A stretch of DNA of 36,074 nucleotides from Sulfurospirillum sp. GTDB lineage: Bacteria > Campylobacterota > Campylobacteria > Campylobacterales > Sulfurospirillaceae. This document shows positions 1 through 7,241 of this stretch, piece after piece. Below the pieces are notes generated by a model. It searched no databases and was not told where the DNA came from. It saw nothing but the letters and a program-made list of their open reading frames with translations. Made by a program: the position numbers and the translations under genes. The stretch covers positions 1 to 36,074 of the forward strand of contig JAERRW010000047.1 of assembly GCA_016735235.1 (NCBI GenBank). The letters are read 5' to 3'. Each line of letters starts with the position of its first letter. Position 1 is the first letter of the stretch.

Positions 1-4
1 GTTA

Positions 5-415
5 ATGAAATATTTTATAGATACAAATATTATTATTGATTTATTGAATAAAGATAAAAATGCCCAAAAAAAAATAAAAGATATCATTTCAAAAAACGAT
101 ATTAAACTTTTTATAAATAGATTAGTACGCATGGAAAGTTTAAGAACTTTTCCTTTGAAAAATACTAAAATATTCAAAGATGCAGAAGATACATTAGAGA
201 GTTTTGAGCAACTAGAGATAAAACCAAGTATTTATGAAAAAAGCATTAATTTTTCAAGATACTGCAAGAGTAAAGGTATTAATCTAAAAGGCAAATGTGA
301 AGCAATAGATTATTTACATTTTATGACAGCTAAGCATTATGGGTTAAAAATAGTTACTAATGATAAAGATTTTGAAAAACTAAAAAAAGCTTATTCTAGC
401 TGGGAAAGTTTTTAA
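5..415 (+). CDS. PIN-domain (VapC-like) ribonuclease toxin
   Basis: A 136-residue single-domain protein that fits the PIN fold: FIDTN at residues 4-8, with D6 as first acidic ligand, then E44, D102 and the TNDKDF stretch with D120/D122. These acidic residues normally hold Mg2+/Mn2+ for RNA cleavage, and the length is typical of VapC toxins. The ATG sits in a TAATG string beginning at base 3, so an upstream gene probably ends by overlapping this start. A coupled antitoxin would be expected there, but it lies outside the window. The RNA target cannot be told. A non-toxin PIN nuclease is the alternative. Confidence 0.8.
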   Translation: MKYFIDTNIIIDLLNKDKNAQKKIKDIISKNDIKLFINRLVRMESLRTFPLKNTKIFKDAEDTLESFEQLEIKPSIYEKSINFSRYCKSKGINLKGKCEAIDYLHFMTAKHYGLKIVTNDKDFEKLKKAYSSWESF

Positions 416-416
416 A

Positions 417-662
417 AATCTGTGTAAATTGAGAAAAATAACAAACACTCAAGAAGACACAGAAATAGATGTAGAGCAATTTGCTCGTGATGTAAAAACT
501 AGAGCAAATGGTTATGCCTCAAAAAATGGACTATACTAGCAAGAAATTGTAGTTTAACAATTTCTCAACTTGCAATTCACTTTGACGGCAGGCTAGATAA
601 AGCTTTAAATTTATGATACAATTTTAGAAATTACACAATGCTGACACAGATTATTGAACGCT
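417..662 (+). mobile_element. Decayed IS256-family element, internally deleted copy 1
   Basis: Bases 542-616 encode the end of an IS256-type (mutator) transposase, from [14 protein letters not shown] to a TGA. It is out of frame with the preceding stretch because a run has six A's where the second copy (1511-1659) has seven. Bases 515-662 are nearly identical to 1511-1659. The end GACACAGATTATTGAACGCT at 643-662 looks like a terminal inverted repeat, and AATCTGTGTAAATTG near 418-432 looks like its partner, so this may be a short internally deleted derivative. The stretch at about 435-537 is open for some 30 codons, but I do not recognise it. No functional gene is present. Confidence 0.65.
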
Positions 663-665
663 ACC

Positions 666-686
666 GGAGCTTTGGGAATGAGAGAG
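666..686 (-). repeat. Half copy of the palindromic element, inverted
   Basis: Read on the minus strand, this matches the left half of the element found at 33881, 34741 and 35885 (CTCTCGTTCCCAAGCTCC), with one extra base and one C-to-T change. It abuts IS256 remnant 1 and faces the copy at 1344-1377 in opposite orientation, with the toxin-antitoxin pair between them. The match is short and degenerate. Confidence 0.45.
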
Positions 687-714
687 AGAATATAATAATT
701 ATAAGCTAATGAGT

Positions 715-760
715 CTTAAAAAAGGTAAAAGTTTATGCTATAATGACAGTATTCTGTCAC
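715..760 (+). promoter_or_regulatory. Toxin-antitoxin promoter with overlapping palindromic operator
   Basis: An extended -10 (TGCTATAAT, hexamer at 739-744) is overlapped by the perfect inverted repeat TGACAG-TATT-CTGTCA at 744-759. A weak -35 (CTTAAA, 715-720) lies 18 bases upstream of the hexamer. A strong Shine-Dalgarno (AAAGGAG, 761-767) and the antitoxin ATG follow. A palindrome covering the -10 and start region is where the antitoxin of such modules usually binds to repress its own operon. Binding here is inferred. Confidence 0.65.
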
Positions 761-772
761 AAAGGAGTATAA

Positions 773-1027
773 ATGCAAGCAGTAAACTACACTTCAGCAC
801 GAAATAACCTAAAATCTATCATAGATAATGTTTGTGATAACAATGAAGAGGTTATCATAACAACTAAGAACAATAAAGCGGTCGTTGTTGTATCATTAGA
901 TGAGTATAATCAGACTCATGCAAAACTCAAGTGTGATGTGATAGAAGCAAAAAAACAGATAGAACAAGATGATTTTATTAGTATAGATGAGGCATTTGAA
1001 AGGGCAAAAAGAAGTTACCGTGCCTAG
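773..1027 (+). CDS. YefM/Phd-family antitoxin
   Basis: This 84-residue protein starts MQAVNYTSARNNLKSIID and has the conserved core VIITTKNNKAVVVVSLDEYN of the Phd/YefM fold. That fold binds DNA through its N-terminal half and wraps the toxin with its C-terminal tail. Length and order (antitoxin first) are normal for the family. A strong AAAGGAG ribosome site at 761-767 supports the ATG. Its last codons overlap the probable GTG start of the toxin gene by eight bases, which suggests translational coupling. It probably represses its own promoter through the palindrome at 744-759. Confidence 0.85.
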   Translation: MQAVNYTSARNNLKSIIDNVCDNNEEVIITTKNNKAVVVVSLDEYNQTHAKLKCDVIEAKKQIEQDDFISIDEAFERAKRSYRA

Positions 1028-1304
1028 TGTTATTTTTTCAAAAAAGGCAACAGAAGCTTTGATAAATCAAGCCCAATACATCTTTGAACAAACACAAAAT
1101 ATAGAGATTTCAGATATCTATTTAGATGACATGCAAAAGTTCATAGTTTTAATCTTAAGAAGCTTCCCAGAATCAGGACGACCAACTGATGAGATATTAA
1201 AAGGGAGCAGAAAGATTGTTTATAAGGGATATTCTATCATATATCAAATAGGAGATAGACGCATTGAGGTCTTGACAATATACAGGGAAAATTTAAGCAA
1301 GTGA
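1020..1304 (+). CDS. RelE/ParE-superfamily toxin
   Basis: The protein has 94 residues from the GTG at 1020, or 105 from an in-frame ATG at 987 that has no ribosome site and would sit deep inside the antitoxin gene. The GTG gives an N-terminus (VPSVIFSKKATEAL) like other family members. The C-terminal block GRPTDEILKGSRKIVYKGY followed by IEVLTIYRE is typical of the ParE/RelE plasmid-stabilisation family, which either cleaves mRNA on the ribosome or poisons gyrase. Which of these applies cannot be told here. The frame is intact, so the module may be active although mobile-element debris lies on both sides. Confidence 0.82.
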   Translation: MPSVIFSKKATEALINQAQYIFEQTQNIEISDIYLDDMQKFIVLILRSFPESGRPTDEILKGSRKIVYKGYSIIYQIGDRRIEVLTIYRENLSK

Positions 1305-1343
1305 AAATTTTAAGGCTATAAAGGTGAAAAATGAGAGAATCTA

Positions 1344-1377
1344 CCTCGCTCCCAAGCTCCAGTTTGGGAATGCCTAA
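1344..1377 (+). repeat. Palindromic element, copy A
   Basis: CTCGCTCCCAAGCTCCAG followed by TTTGGGAATGCCTAA. The arms TCCCAAGCT (1350-1358) and AGTTTGGGA (1361-1369) pair with one mismatch. This is a diverged copy of the element at 33881, 34741 and 35885. It sits exactly where the IS256 remnant becomes recognisable, and an apparent 83-codon reading frame from 1331 takes its first 14 codons from this repeat. Confidence 0.7.
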
Positions 1378-1659
1378 GTGGGATAATTTATCTGTTTATT
1401 TTAAATATCCAGAAGATATTAGAAGAGTGATTTATACCACTAATATCATTGAATCAGTTCATAGACAATTTAGAATGCTGACTAAAACTACTTTTTGTGG
1501 GTATTCAAAATGCCTCAAAAAAATGGACTATGCCGATAAGAAATTGGAGTTTAACCATCTCTCAACTTGCAATTCACTTTGATGGTAGGCTAGATAAAGC
1601 TTTAAATTTATGATACAATTTTAGGAATTACTTGATGCTGACACAGATTATTGAACGCT
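1378..1659 (+). pseudogene. IS256-family transposase, 3' fragment (copy 2)
   Basis: From 1378 the frame reads WDNLSVYFKYPEDIRR and then VIYTTNIIESVHRQFR, the conserved C-terminal part of IS256/mutator transposases (Pfam Transposase_mut). After TKT about 25 residues of the family are missing. The frame then shifts to [19 protein letters not shown], which ends at TGA 1611-1613. A terminal-repeat-like end, GACACAGATTATTGAACGCT, closes the fragment. The N-terminal two thirds, with the first catalytic residues, are absent, so it cannot transpose. Bases 1511-1659 duplicate 515-662. Nothing else is seen between here and 1717 except a short AT-rich palindrome (1708-1722) at the end of the next gene. 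Confidence 0.85.
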
Positions 1660-1716
1660 GCCTGTTGTGAGTAAGAGGCACTTCATGCATGTTAGAATGT
1701 GCGTCTATTGTAAATT

Positions 1717-2721
1717 TTACAACAACGAAAATAGATTTTTAACATCATCAAGTTTAGGAATAAGATTCATTCTCGTTCCAATATTGCTCTTTTTTGCTAA
1801 ATCATAAATTAATCTTAAAACAGAATAGTCCTCTAAGGCAAAACCTATAGAATCAAACAATATAGTGCCATGGGTTGATACATTTAACTTTTTTTCGCCT
1901 CGTATTACTTCATGTATTTGTGTACATGTAAAGTCTGTTGGCATTTGTTGAATATCGCCTTCTATCTTTGCTTGTTCTAGATACTCAACAACTACAGTGG
2001 AACTTTCGACTAACTCTTTTTCTATCTCTGTTTTACCAGGACAATCTCCTCCGATAGCATTTATAAAAACATCTTTTTTAATCATCTCTTTTGTTAAAAT
2101 AGTTTGGTATCTTTTATCAGCAGTGCAAGTTGTAATTATATCGGCTCTCTCAACAGCATCATATGAGTTTTTACAAGGAGTTATTTTTATATTAAACTGT
2201 GCCATATTTTTAGCGAATTTTTTCATAGCCTTAGAGTCAATATCGTAATAACGAATCTCTTTTAAATTAAAAATATATGAAAAAGCAAGGTATTGAAATT
2301 CACTTTGTGCTCCTGTTCCAATAAAAGTTAAAACAGAAGAGTCTTTTTTTGCTAAATATTTTGCAGCCATGGCAGAGTTAGCGGCCGTTCGCAGTGCGGT
2401 TAATAGTGTCATTTCTGTAAACATTAAGGGCTGACCTGTAGAAGTAATAGAGAGTTGTCCAGTTGCCATAACTGTCATTTTATTTTGCTCTGGATTTTTT
2501 GGATGACCATTGACATACTTAAAGCTATAGAGTTTACTGTTATTTATTGGCATAAGTTCTATTACTCCACCATTAACATGGTTGGCAACTCTTGGGCATT
2601 TATTAAAATCATTCCAGTTAGAGTAATCCTCTTCTATTGTTTTGATAAGCTTTTTGTAGAACTTCTCATAACCAATTTTTGATATAATTTCTCTTATGTC
2701 CTCTATTTCTAAAACTAACAT
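1717..2721 (-). CDS. Ornithine cyclodeaminase / mu-crystallin family protein
   Basis: A cytosolic NAD-dependent enzyme of 334 residues. The family turns ornithine into proline and ammonia, but members also act as other amino-acid dehydrogenases or imine reductases. A Rossmann motif (FIGTGAQSEFQ) is followed by an acidic YDID at the next strand, and the family block MTLLTALRTAANSAMAA precedes it. I start at ATG 2721 because AAAAGGAC lies five bases upstream. A further 18 in-frame codons (to 2775) look unrelated to the family. It stands alone, divergent from pyrC, and is not next to arginine or proline genes, so the exact substrate is open. Confidence 0.8.
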   Translation of the reverse strand: MLVLEIEDIREIISKIGYEKFYKKLIKTIEEDYSNWNDFNKCPRVANHVNGGVIELMPINNSKLYSFKYVNGHPKNPEQNKMTVMATGQLSITSTGQPLMFTEMTLLTALRTAANSAMAAKYLAKKDSSVLTFIGTGAQSEFQYLAFSYIFNLKEIRYYDIDSKAMKKFAKNMAQFNIKITPCKNSYDAVERADIITTCTADKRYQTILTKEMIKKDVFINAIGGDCPGKTEIEKELVESSTVVVEYLEQAKIEGDIQQMPTDFTCTQIHEVIRGEKKLNVSTHGTILFDSIGFALEDYSVLRLIYDLAKKSNIGTRMNLIPKLDDVKNLFSLL

Positions 2722-2846
2722 TTTTGTCCTTTTGTTTGCTTTATGGGGAAAATAATTTTTTTTTATTACTAGCAAGTGTTTACATATTTACTTTTATAAA
2801 TATAAAGTCTTACATGTTGCAACTTAATAGTGAGTTAATATTTAGA

Positions 2847-2852
2847 TATAAT
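2847..2852 (+). promoter_or_regulatory. Probable -10 of the pyrC promoter
   Basis: A perfect TATAAT lies 30 bases before the pyrC ATG. Only a poor -35 (TTAATA, 2824-2829) is seen 17 bases upstream of it, which is common in this phylum. The ribosome site TAAGGA lies at about 2866-2871. Confidence 0.5.
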
Positions 2853-2881
2853 AGAGTACTTTTTGTAAGGAAATTTTAATA

Positions 2882-3889
2882 ATGAATAATATAACAATAA
2901 AATCGCCCTTAGATATGCATCTTCACTTAAGAGATAAAGAGATGTTAAAAATTGTAGCACCGCTTAGTGCAAAATCTTTTTCTGCTGGAATTATAATGCC
3001 AAATTTAGTTCCACCAATTACAACCATAGAAGATATAAAGAACTATAAGCAAAGAATTATAGATTCAATTAAAAATGAAAAATTCGAACCTTTAATGACA
3101 CTATTTTTTAAAAACAACTACACCTATAAGTTTTTAGAGGAAGTAAAAGAGTACATTAGTGCTATTAAACTCTATCCATCGGGGGTTACGACTAACTCAC
3201 ATGAAGGGGTGAGTAATATGAATATTGAAGAGCTTCGTGAAACTTTTGAGGCTATGAGTGAGCTAGGTATTCCTCTTTGTGTTCATGGCGAAACTGATGG
3301 TTTTGTTATGGATAGAGAGGCCGAATTTGTACCTATATATGAACAATTTGCTAAAAACTTTCCTAATTTAAAAATTATAATGGAGCATATCACGACAAAA
3401 AATAGTGTAAATTTACTTAATTGTTACGATAATCTTTATGCAACCATAACAGTACAACATCTTTTTATTACTTTAGATGATATTGCTGGAGGCATGTTAA
3501 AGCCTCATCTATTTTGTAAACCAATTGCAAAAAGATATGAAGATAGAGAAGCTCTTTTAAGTGTTGCACTTAGTGGTCATCATAAAGTAATGTTTGGAAG
3601 TGATTCTGCTCCTCATCCAACAGATAAAAAAGAGTGCTTTGGGTGTGCGGCAGGTGTTTTTACCGCTCCTATAGCTCTTATGGCATTAACTTCACTTTTT
3701 GATTCAAATAATGCATTAGAAAATTTACAAGCTTTTGTTAGTGATAATGCTCAAAAAATATACAGTTATAAACCTTTAGATAAGAGAATAGAATTGACTA
3801 AAAAACCTTTTGTTGTTCCTCTTAACTATGCAAATATAGTTCCTATGTTTGCTGGTGAAGAACTACCTTGGAGTATTGTTACAAAATAA
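2882..3889 (+). CDS. pyrC: Dihydroorotase
   Basis: This cytosolic enzyme interconverts N-carbamoyl-aspartate and dihydroorotate in pyrimidine synthesis. At 335 residues it is the size of the short PyrC class (E. coli about 348). The zinc motif DMHLHLR (H13, H15, R17) is at the N-terminus. The lysine that is normally carboxylated is K96 in AIKLYPSG, further metal histidines are H135 (VHGE) and H169 (MEHIT), and the catalytic aspartate is D241 in FGSDSAPH. All key residues are present. The gene ends five bases before the stop of the convergent ABC permease gene, with no obvious terminator between them. Confidence 0.95.
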   Translation: MNNITIKSPLDMHLHLRDKEMLKIVAPLSAKSFSAGIIMPNLVPPITTIEDIKNYKQRIIDSIKNEKFEPLMTLFFKNNYTYKFLEEVKEYISAIKLYPSGVTTNSHEGVSNMNIEELRETFEAMSELGIPLCVHGETDGFVMDREAEFVPIYEQFAKNFPNLKIIMEHITTKNSVNLLNCYDNLYATITVQHLFITLDDIAGGMLKPHLFCKPIAKRYEDREALLSVALSGHHKVMFGSDSAPHPTDKKECFGCAAGVFTAPIALMALTSLFDSNNALENLQAFVSDNAQKIYSYKPLDKRIELTKKPFVVPLNYANIVPMFAGEELPWSIVTK

Positions 3890-3894
3890 AATGG

Positions 3895-4863
3895 TCACAT
3901 GCCTCCACTAGTTGCCATTTTTTTCTCCCACCTCCCACCAATATATGCTAAAAGAGCGGTTATGCAAAAGTACATACCAGCAATAATTATCCATGTCTCA
4001 AATGGTGAAAATGTATTTGCAACAATTTCACGCCCTACTTTTGTTAAATCTGTAATAGATATAATTGATACTAAAGAGGAGTCTTTAACAAGAGCAATCA
4101 TTTCGCCAACTAGTGTTGGAAGAGCTCGTTTTAGAGCTTGAGGCATAATTATAAAAGCCATGGTTTCAAAGTAATTCATGCCAAGCGATTTTGCTGCTTC
4201 GTATTGTCCTTTGTCTATAGACTGAATTGCACCTCTTAAAACTTCTGCTATATATGCACCAAAAAATATACCAAGCGATAATCCGCCAGCTAAAAATCTT
4301 TCTAATTCAAATATAGTGGCAATTATAAAGTAAAATATAAATATCTGTACAAGTAGTGGGGTCCCACGAATAATAGTTATGTAGACTGTTGCAATATCTT
4401 TCAAAAATTGATAGCTAGATAGTCTCATAAAGGCTAGTAGTATTCCTATAGAAAAAGCCAATATCGCAGCAAAGCCTGATATTTTTATTGTAACTAACAA
4501 GCCTTTTAAAAGTGGTCCCATAGCCCATGATGAACTTTTTGCTACCTCATCATACTCAAAAAGTTCATCACCGCTATCTATAGTTATATTATAATTGCTA
4601 GGAATTTCTAACTCTATACTCTCTTCATGATTGCTTAATAATACTGTTCCATTTTTCTTTATCTCTACAATACCATCAAATGGTGCTTCTATGGCTGTTA
4701 TTTTTTCATATACAAAGTATTGCGGAACACTTGTCCATTTCCAAATATAGTTCATATTTGAAGCTGCATTAAATAAAAAATAGACTACTACTACATAAAA
4801 AAAAGTAGCTACTATATGCCCAAATGTTCTATTTTTTAATATTGATTTTTTTATTTTTGCCAT
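3895..4863 (-). CDS. Polar amino-acid ABC transporter permease with extra periplasmic domain
   Basis: An inner-membrane permease of the His/Glu/Gln type. The C-terminal 200 residues carry several membrane helices and the cytoplasmic EAA loop (YEAAKSLGMNYFETMAFIIMP) that docks to the ATPase. Unusually, a first helix (FGHIVATFFYVVVVYF) is followed by about 80 soluble residues before the usual core. That segment (APFDGIVEIKKNGTVLL, later SGDELFEYDEV) resembles a small beta-barrel or lipoyl-like fold. It is the only permease gene in the operon, so a homodimer is likely. The start is uncertain: I use ATG 4863, but a GTG at 4905 would add 14 residues, and neither has a strong ribosome site. Confidence 0.85.
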   Translation of the reverse strand: MAKIKKSILKNRTFGHIVATFFYVVVVYFLFNAASNMNYIWKWTSVPQYFVYEKITAIEAPFDGIVEIKKNGTVLLSNHEESIELEIPSNYNITIDSGDELFEYDEVAKSSSWAMGPLLKGLLVTIKISGFAAILAFSIGILLAFMRLSSYQFLKDIATVYITIIRGTPLLVQIFIFYFIIATIFELERFLAGGLSLGIFFGAYIAEVLRGAIQSIDKGQYEAAKSLGMNYFETMAFIIMPQALKRALPTLVGEMIALVKDSSLVSIISITDLTKVGREIVANTFSPFETWIIIAGMYFCITALLAYIGGRWEKKMATSGGM

Positions 4864-4915
4864 TTTTCTTATTAACCTTAGATAGTTCTTGTTTAGAGTA
4901 TACACTTATTGAGCG

Positions 4916-4948
4916 ACCTAGAGAGACTTTAATTGTGTCTCTCTAGGT
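4916..4948 (-). promoter_or_regulatory. Intercistronic hairpin between binding-protein and permease genes
   Basis: The arms ACCTAGAGAGAC (4916-4927) and GTCTCTCTAGGT (4937-4948) are perfectly complementary over 12 bp, with a nine-base loop. No T-run follows on the minus strand. It therefore looks like an mRNA-stabilising or attenuating stem, which would give more binding protein than permease, rather than a full terminator. Confidence 0.7.
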
Positions 4949-4954
4949 ACTGTA

Positions 4955-5764
4955 TTACATTACTTTTTTTTGCCAATTATCTTTTTCAAACCACTTGTCA
5001 TATATTTTTTTATACTGACCATCAAGTTTTGCCTGTTTTAAAAAGTTGTTTAGCCAATTTGTAAAATCTGGATCTCCTTTTCTTATAGCCCAGCCTAATG
5101 GCTCATAAGTTAAGTCTTTATCTAAGTGTATAATATTGCCCGTTCCAGCTTTTTGTGCAAAAAAGATAGCATTATATGGTTTGTCATAAACAAAGCCATC
5201 AGCTTTTCCATTAAGCACTTCTTGAGCTCCATCAGCTTCTGTTTCAAATGTTCTAATTTTTGCTTTTTTAAACATTTTTCTTGTTGCTATCTCTCCAGTA
5301 ACACCCAATTTTGTAACTATTGTGTACTCTTTTTTATCTAAATCTCTCCAAGTTTTTCCTGCATGTTTTTTTTGTGCTATAATTGTTTGACCAACACTCA
5401 TATAAGAGTCGGAAAAATTAATTTTTAGGTTTCTCTCTTGAGTAATTGTCATTCCACTCATAATAATATCAAATTTATCTGTTAAAAGTGCGGCTATAAT
5501 TCCGTCCCATGCAGTAGGAACAAGTTCTAGTTTAACACCCATTGCTTTTGCCATTGCTTCTGCCATATCTACATCAAACCCAATAATATTACCTTTTTTG
5601 TCTTTCATCTCAAAAGGCATGTAACCCGGTTCCATTCCTACTCTTAAAACACCTCTTTGTAGTATTTTATTAAGTGTAGATTTTTTCCACAAGTTAATAT
5701 CATCTGCACTTATAACACTATTTAGCCCAAGCATTACAATTAATGCAACAAGAATTTTTTTCAT
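4955..5764 (-). CDS. Periplasmic amino-acid-binding protein of ABC transporter (SBP family 3)
   Basis: A 269-residue extracellular solute-binding protein. Residues 1-20 form a signal peptide (MKKILVALIVMLGLNSVISA) with no lipobox cysteine, so the mature protein is soluble in the periplasm. The family signature is clear: LRVGMEPGYMPFEM, then GFDVDMAEAMAKAMG, and later MTITQERNLKINFSDSYM. It captures a polar amino acid for the neighbouring permease, but glutamine, glutamate, arginine and others cannot be told apart by eye. It lies 25 bases after the ATPase gene and is separated from the permease gene by the 12-bp hairpin at 4916-4948. Confidence 0.92.
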   Translation of the reverse strand: MKKILVALIVMLGLNSVISADDINLWKKSTLNKILQRGVLRVGMEPGYMPFEMKDKKGNIIGFDVDMAEAMAKAMGVKLELVPTAWDGIIAALLTDKFDIIMSGMTITQERNLKINFSDSYMSVGQTIIAQKKHAGKTWRDLDKKEYTIVTKLGVTGEIATRKMFKKAKIRTFETEADGAQEVLNGKADGFVYDKPYNAIFFAQKAGTGNIIHLDKDLTYEPLGWAIRKGDPDFTNWLNNFLKQAKLDGQYKKIYDKWFEKDNWQKKVM

Positions 5765-5789
5765 CTATTTCTCCTTTAAAATTTATTTT

Positions 5790-6530
5790 CTAATGTATCA
5801 ATACCTCTTTGAGAAATTTTTTAGCACGATCTGTTTTTGGATTGCTAAAAAACTCATTTGGTGTATTTTCCTCTAAAATCTCGCCTTCATCCATAAATAT
5901 TATACGATTACATACCTCTTTAGCAAAACCCATTTCATGAGTTACACAGATTATAGTGTAGTTTTCATGTGAAAGATCTCGCATTACATCAAGTACTCCG
6001 CCTATCATTTCGGGATCAAGTGCGGAAGTAGGCTCATCAAATAGTATGATTTGAGGTTTCATGGCCAATGTTCTAGCTATTGCAATACGCTGTTTTTGCC
6101 CGCCACTAAGTTCACTTGGATAATCATTTGCTTTGTGTACAAGTTCTACTTTTTTTAAAAGTTCAAGAGAGTTTTTCTCTGCATGTTGCTTTGAAATACC
6201 TTTAACTTTTGTTTGTGCTATGGTTATGTTTTCCAATATTGTTAGGTGAGGAAAGAGATTAAAATGTTGAAATAACATTCCTGTATCTGCTCTTAATTGA
6301 TTTATATTTATTGAATTATCATATAGATCTTTACCCTCTACATGTATCTCTCCACTGTCTATCTCTTCGAGTCTATTTATGCATCTAATAAGAGTAGATT
6401 TTCCACTCCCGCTAGGTCCGCAAATGACAACAATTTCTCCTTTTTTTACGGAGAAATTGATATTTTTAAGTACATGGAAATCTCCATAATACTTGTTTAC
6501 ATTTGTCATATTTACTATTAGTTTATCCAT
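5790..6530 (-). CDS. Polar amino-acid ABC transporter ATPase (GlnQ type)
   Basis: The 246-residue ATP-binding subunit, acting on the cytoplasmic face of the permease. Walker A is GPSGSGKST at about residues 38-46, the signature is LSGGQKQRIAIARTLA, Walker B is IILFDEPTSALDPE, and the H-loop histidine is in CVTHEMGF. The sequence matches the polar amino-acid uptake family in length and motifs. It is the first gene of the minus-strand operon ATPase, binding protein, permease. A TATAAT on the minus strand at 6584-6579 may be its -10, although the -35 is poor. Confidence 0.95.
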   Translation of the reverse strand: MDKLIVNMTNVNKYYGDFHVLKNINFSVKKGEIVVICGPSGSGKSTLIRCINRLEEIDSGEIHVEGKDLYDNSININQLRADTGMLFQHFNLFPHLTILENITIAQTKVKGISKQHAEKNSLELLKKVELVHKANDYPSELSGGQKQRIAIARTLAMKPQIILFDEPTSALDPEMIGGVLDVMRDLSHENYTIICVTHEMGFAKEVCNRIIFMDEGEILEENTPNEFFSNPKTDRAKKFLKEVLIH

Positions 6531-6667
6531 TCCTAAAATATGCCTTTCATTGCATTCAAACTTAAAGTTTAGCCATATATTATAAAATTAAGGTTAAAGA
6601 AGAAATTAACTTCTTCTATAATTAAACAATTACATAAACTAAACTTAGAACTATTTTGAGTAAAATA

Positions 6668-6676
6668 TGCTAAAAT
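6668..6676 (+). promoter_or_regulatory. Probable extended -10 promoter for the lipoprotein-nfo pair
   Basis: TGCTAAAAT with the hexamer at 6671-6676. The same 11-mer TATGCTAAAAT occurs in the thrS promoter at 30520-30530. No good -35 is visible. It would give a leader of about 85 bases. A small stem (AAGAAG/CTTCTT, 6597-6615) lies further upstream, between the divergent transcription units. Confidence 0.5.
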
Positions 6677-6767
6677 GGCACTTAAAAGGTAAGTTACTTG
6701 ATAAAAAGCAAAATACGAGAGTTTAGAGCAGAACTTGGAACTTATTTTAAAAACAGAAGAGATCAAA

Positions 6768-7241
6768 ATGTATAAAATATTAGTAGTTACAGTTTTAATT
6801 TTAACAGTAGGATGTTCATATAAAGCACCATTTTTATCTTCAAAACCATATTATGTAATTATAAAAAATTCTCAAATAGCGGTGGCAGATACTGGATTTA
6901 TGAATAAAAACAACAAAAGAATAAACCTTCAACTATTTTCAGCGGCAACTCCTATACTTAATTTAGATATAAAAAATAATATATGTTTAGATTATGTCTG
7001 TGTTTCAAGAGAAACATTTAATGAAAAATTTTTTGGATATTTGCATTATGATGACTTTATAAATAATCTTCTAAATTTTAAGCCAATATACGATAAAAAA
7101 AATCTACAAATAACAAAAATGGGTTTTGAGCAAAAAATAACAACAGATAAATTTAGTATAATCTATATAGTAAAGGAAGAAAATCTCTATTTCAAAGATA
7201 AAAAAAATAGAGTATTAATAAAATTAGAGGAATTAAAATGA
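6768..7241 (+). CDS. Small lipoprotein of unknown function
   Basis: Starting at ATG 6768, this 157-residue protein opens [19 protein letters not shown], a lipoprotein signal with lipobox LTVGC, so it is probably anchored in the inner or outer membrane. An earlier in-frame ATG at 6735 would put 11 charged residues ahead of the signal and is unlikely. I do not recognise the mature domain; it looks beta-rich and carries several short lysine-rich stretches. Its stop overlaps the nfo start (ATGA, 7238-7241), so the two are translationally coupled, although a shared job with a DNA-repair enzyme is not obvious. Confidence 0.75.
   Translation: MYKILVVTVLILTVGCSYKAPFLSSKPYYVIIKNSQIAVADTGFMNKNNKRINLQLFSAATPILNLDIKNNICLDYVCVSRETFNEKFFGYLHYDDFINNLLNFKPIYDKKNLQITKMGFEQKITTDKFSIIYIVKEENLYFKDKKNRVLIKLEELK

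Noticed and set aside
1331-1582. An intact 83-residue gene
   Set aside because: The first 14 codons come from palindromic copy A and the rest is an IS256 transposase fragment with a frameshift, so it is a chance fusion.
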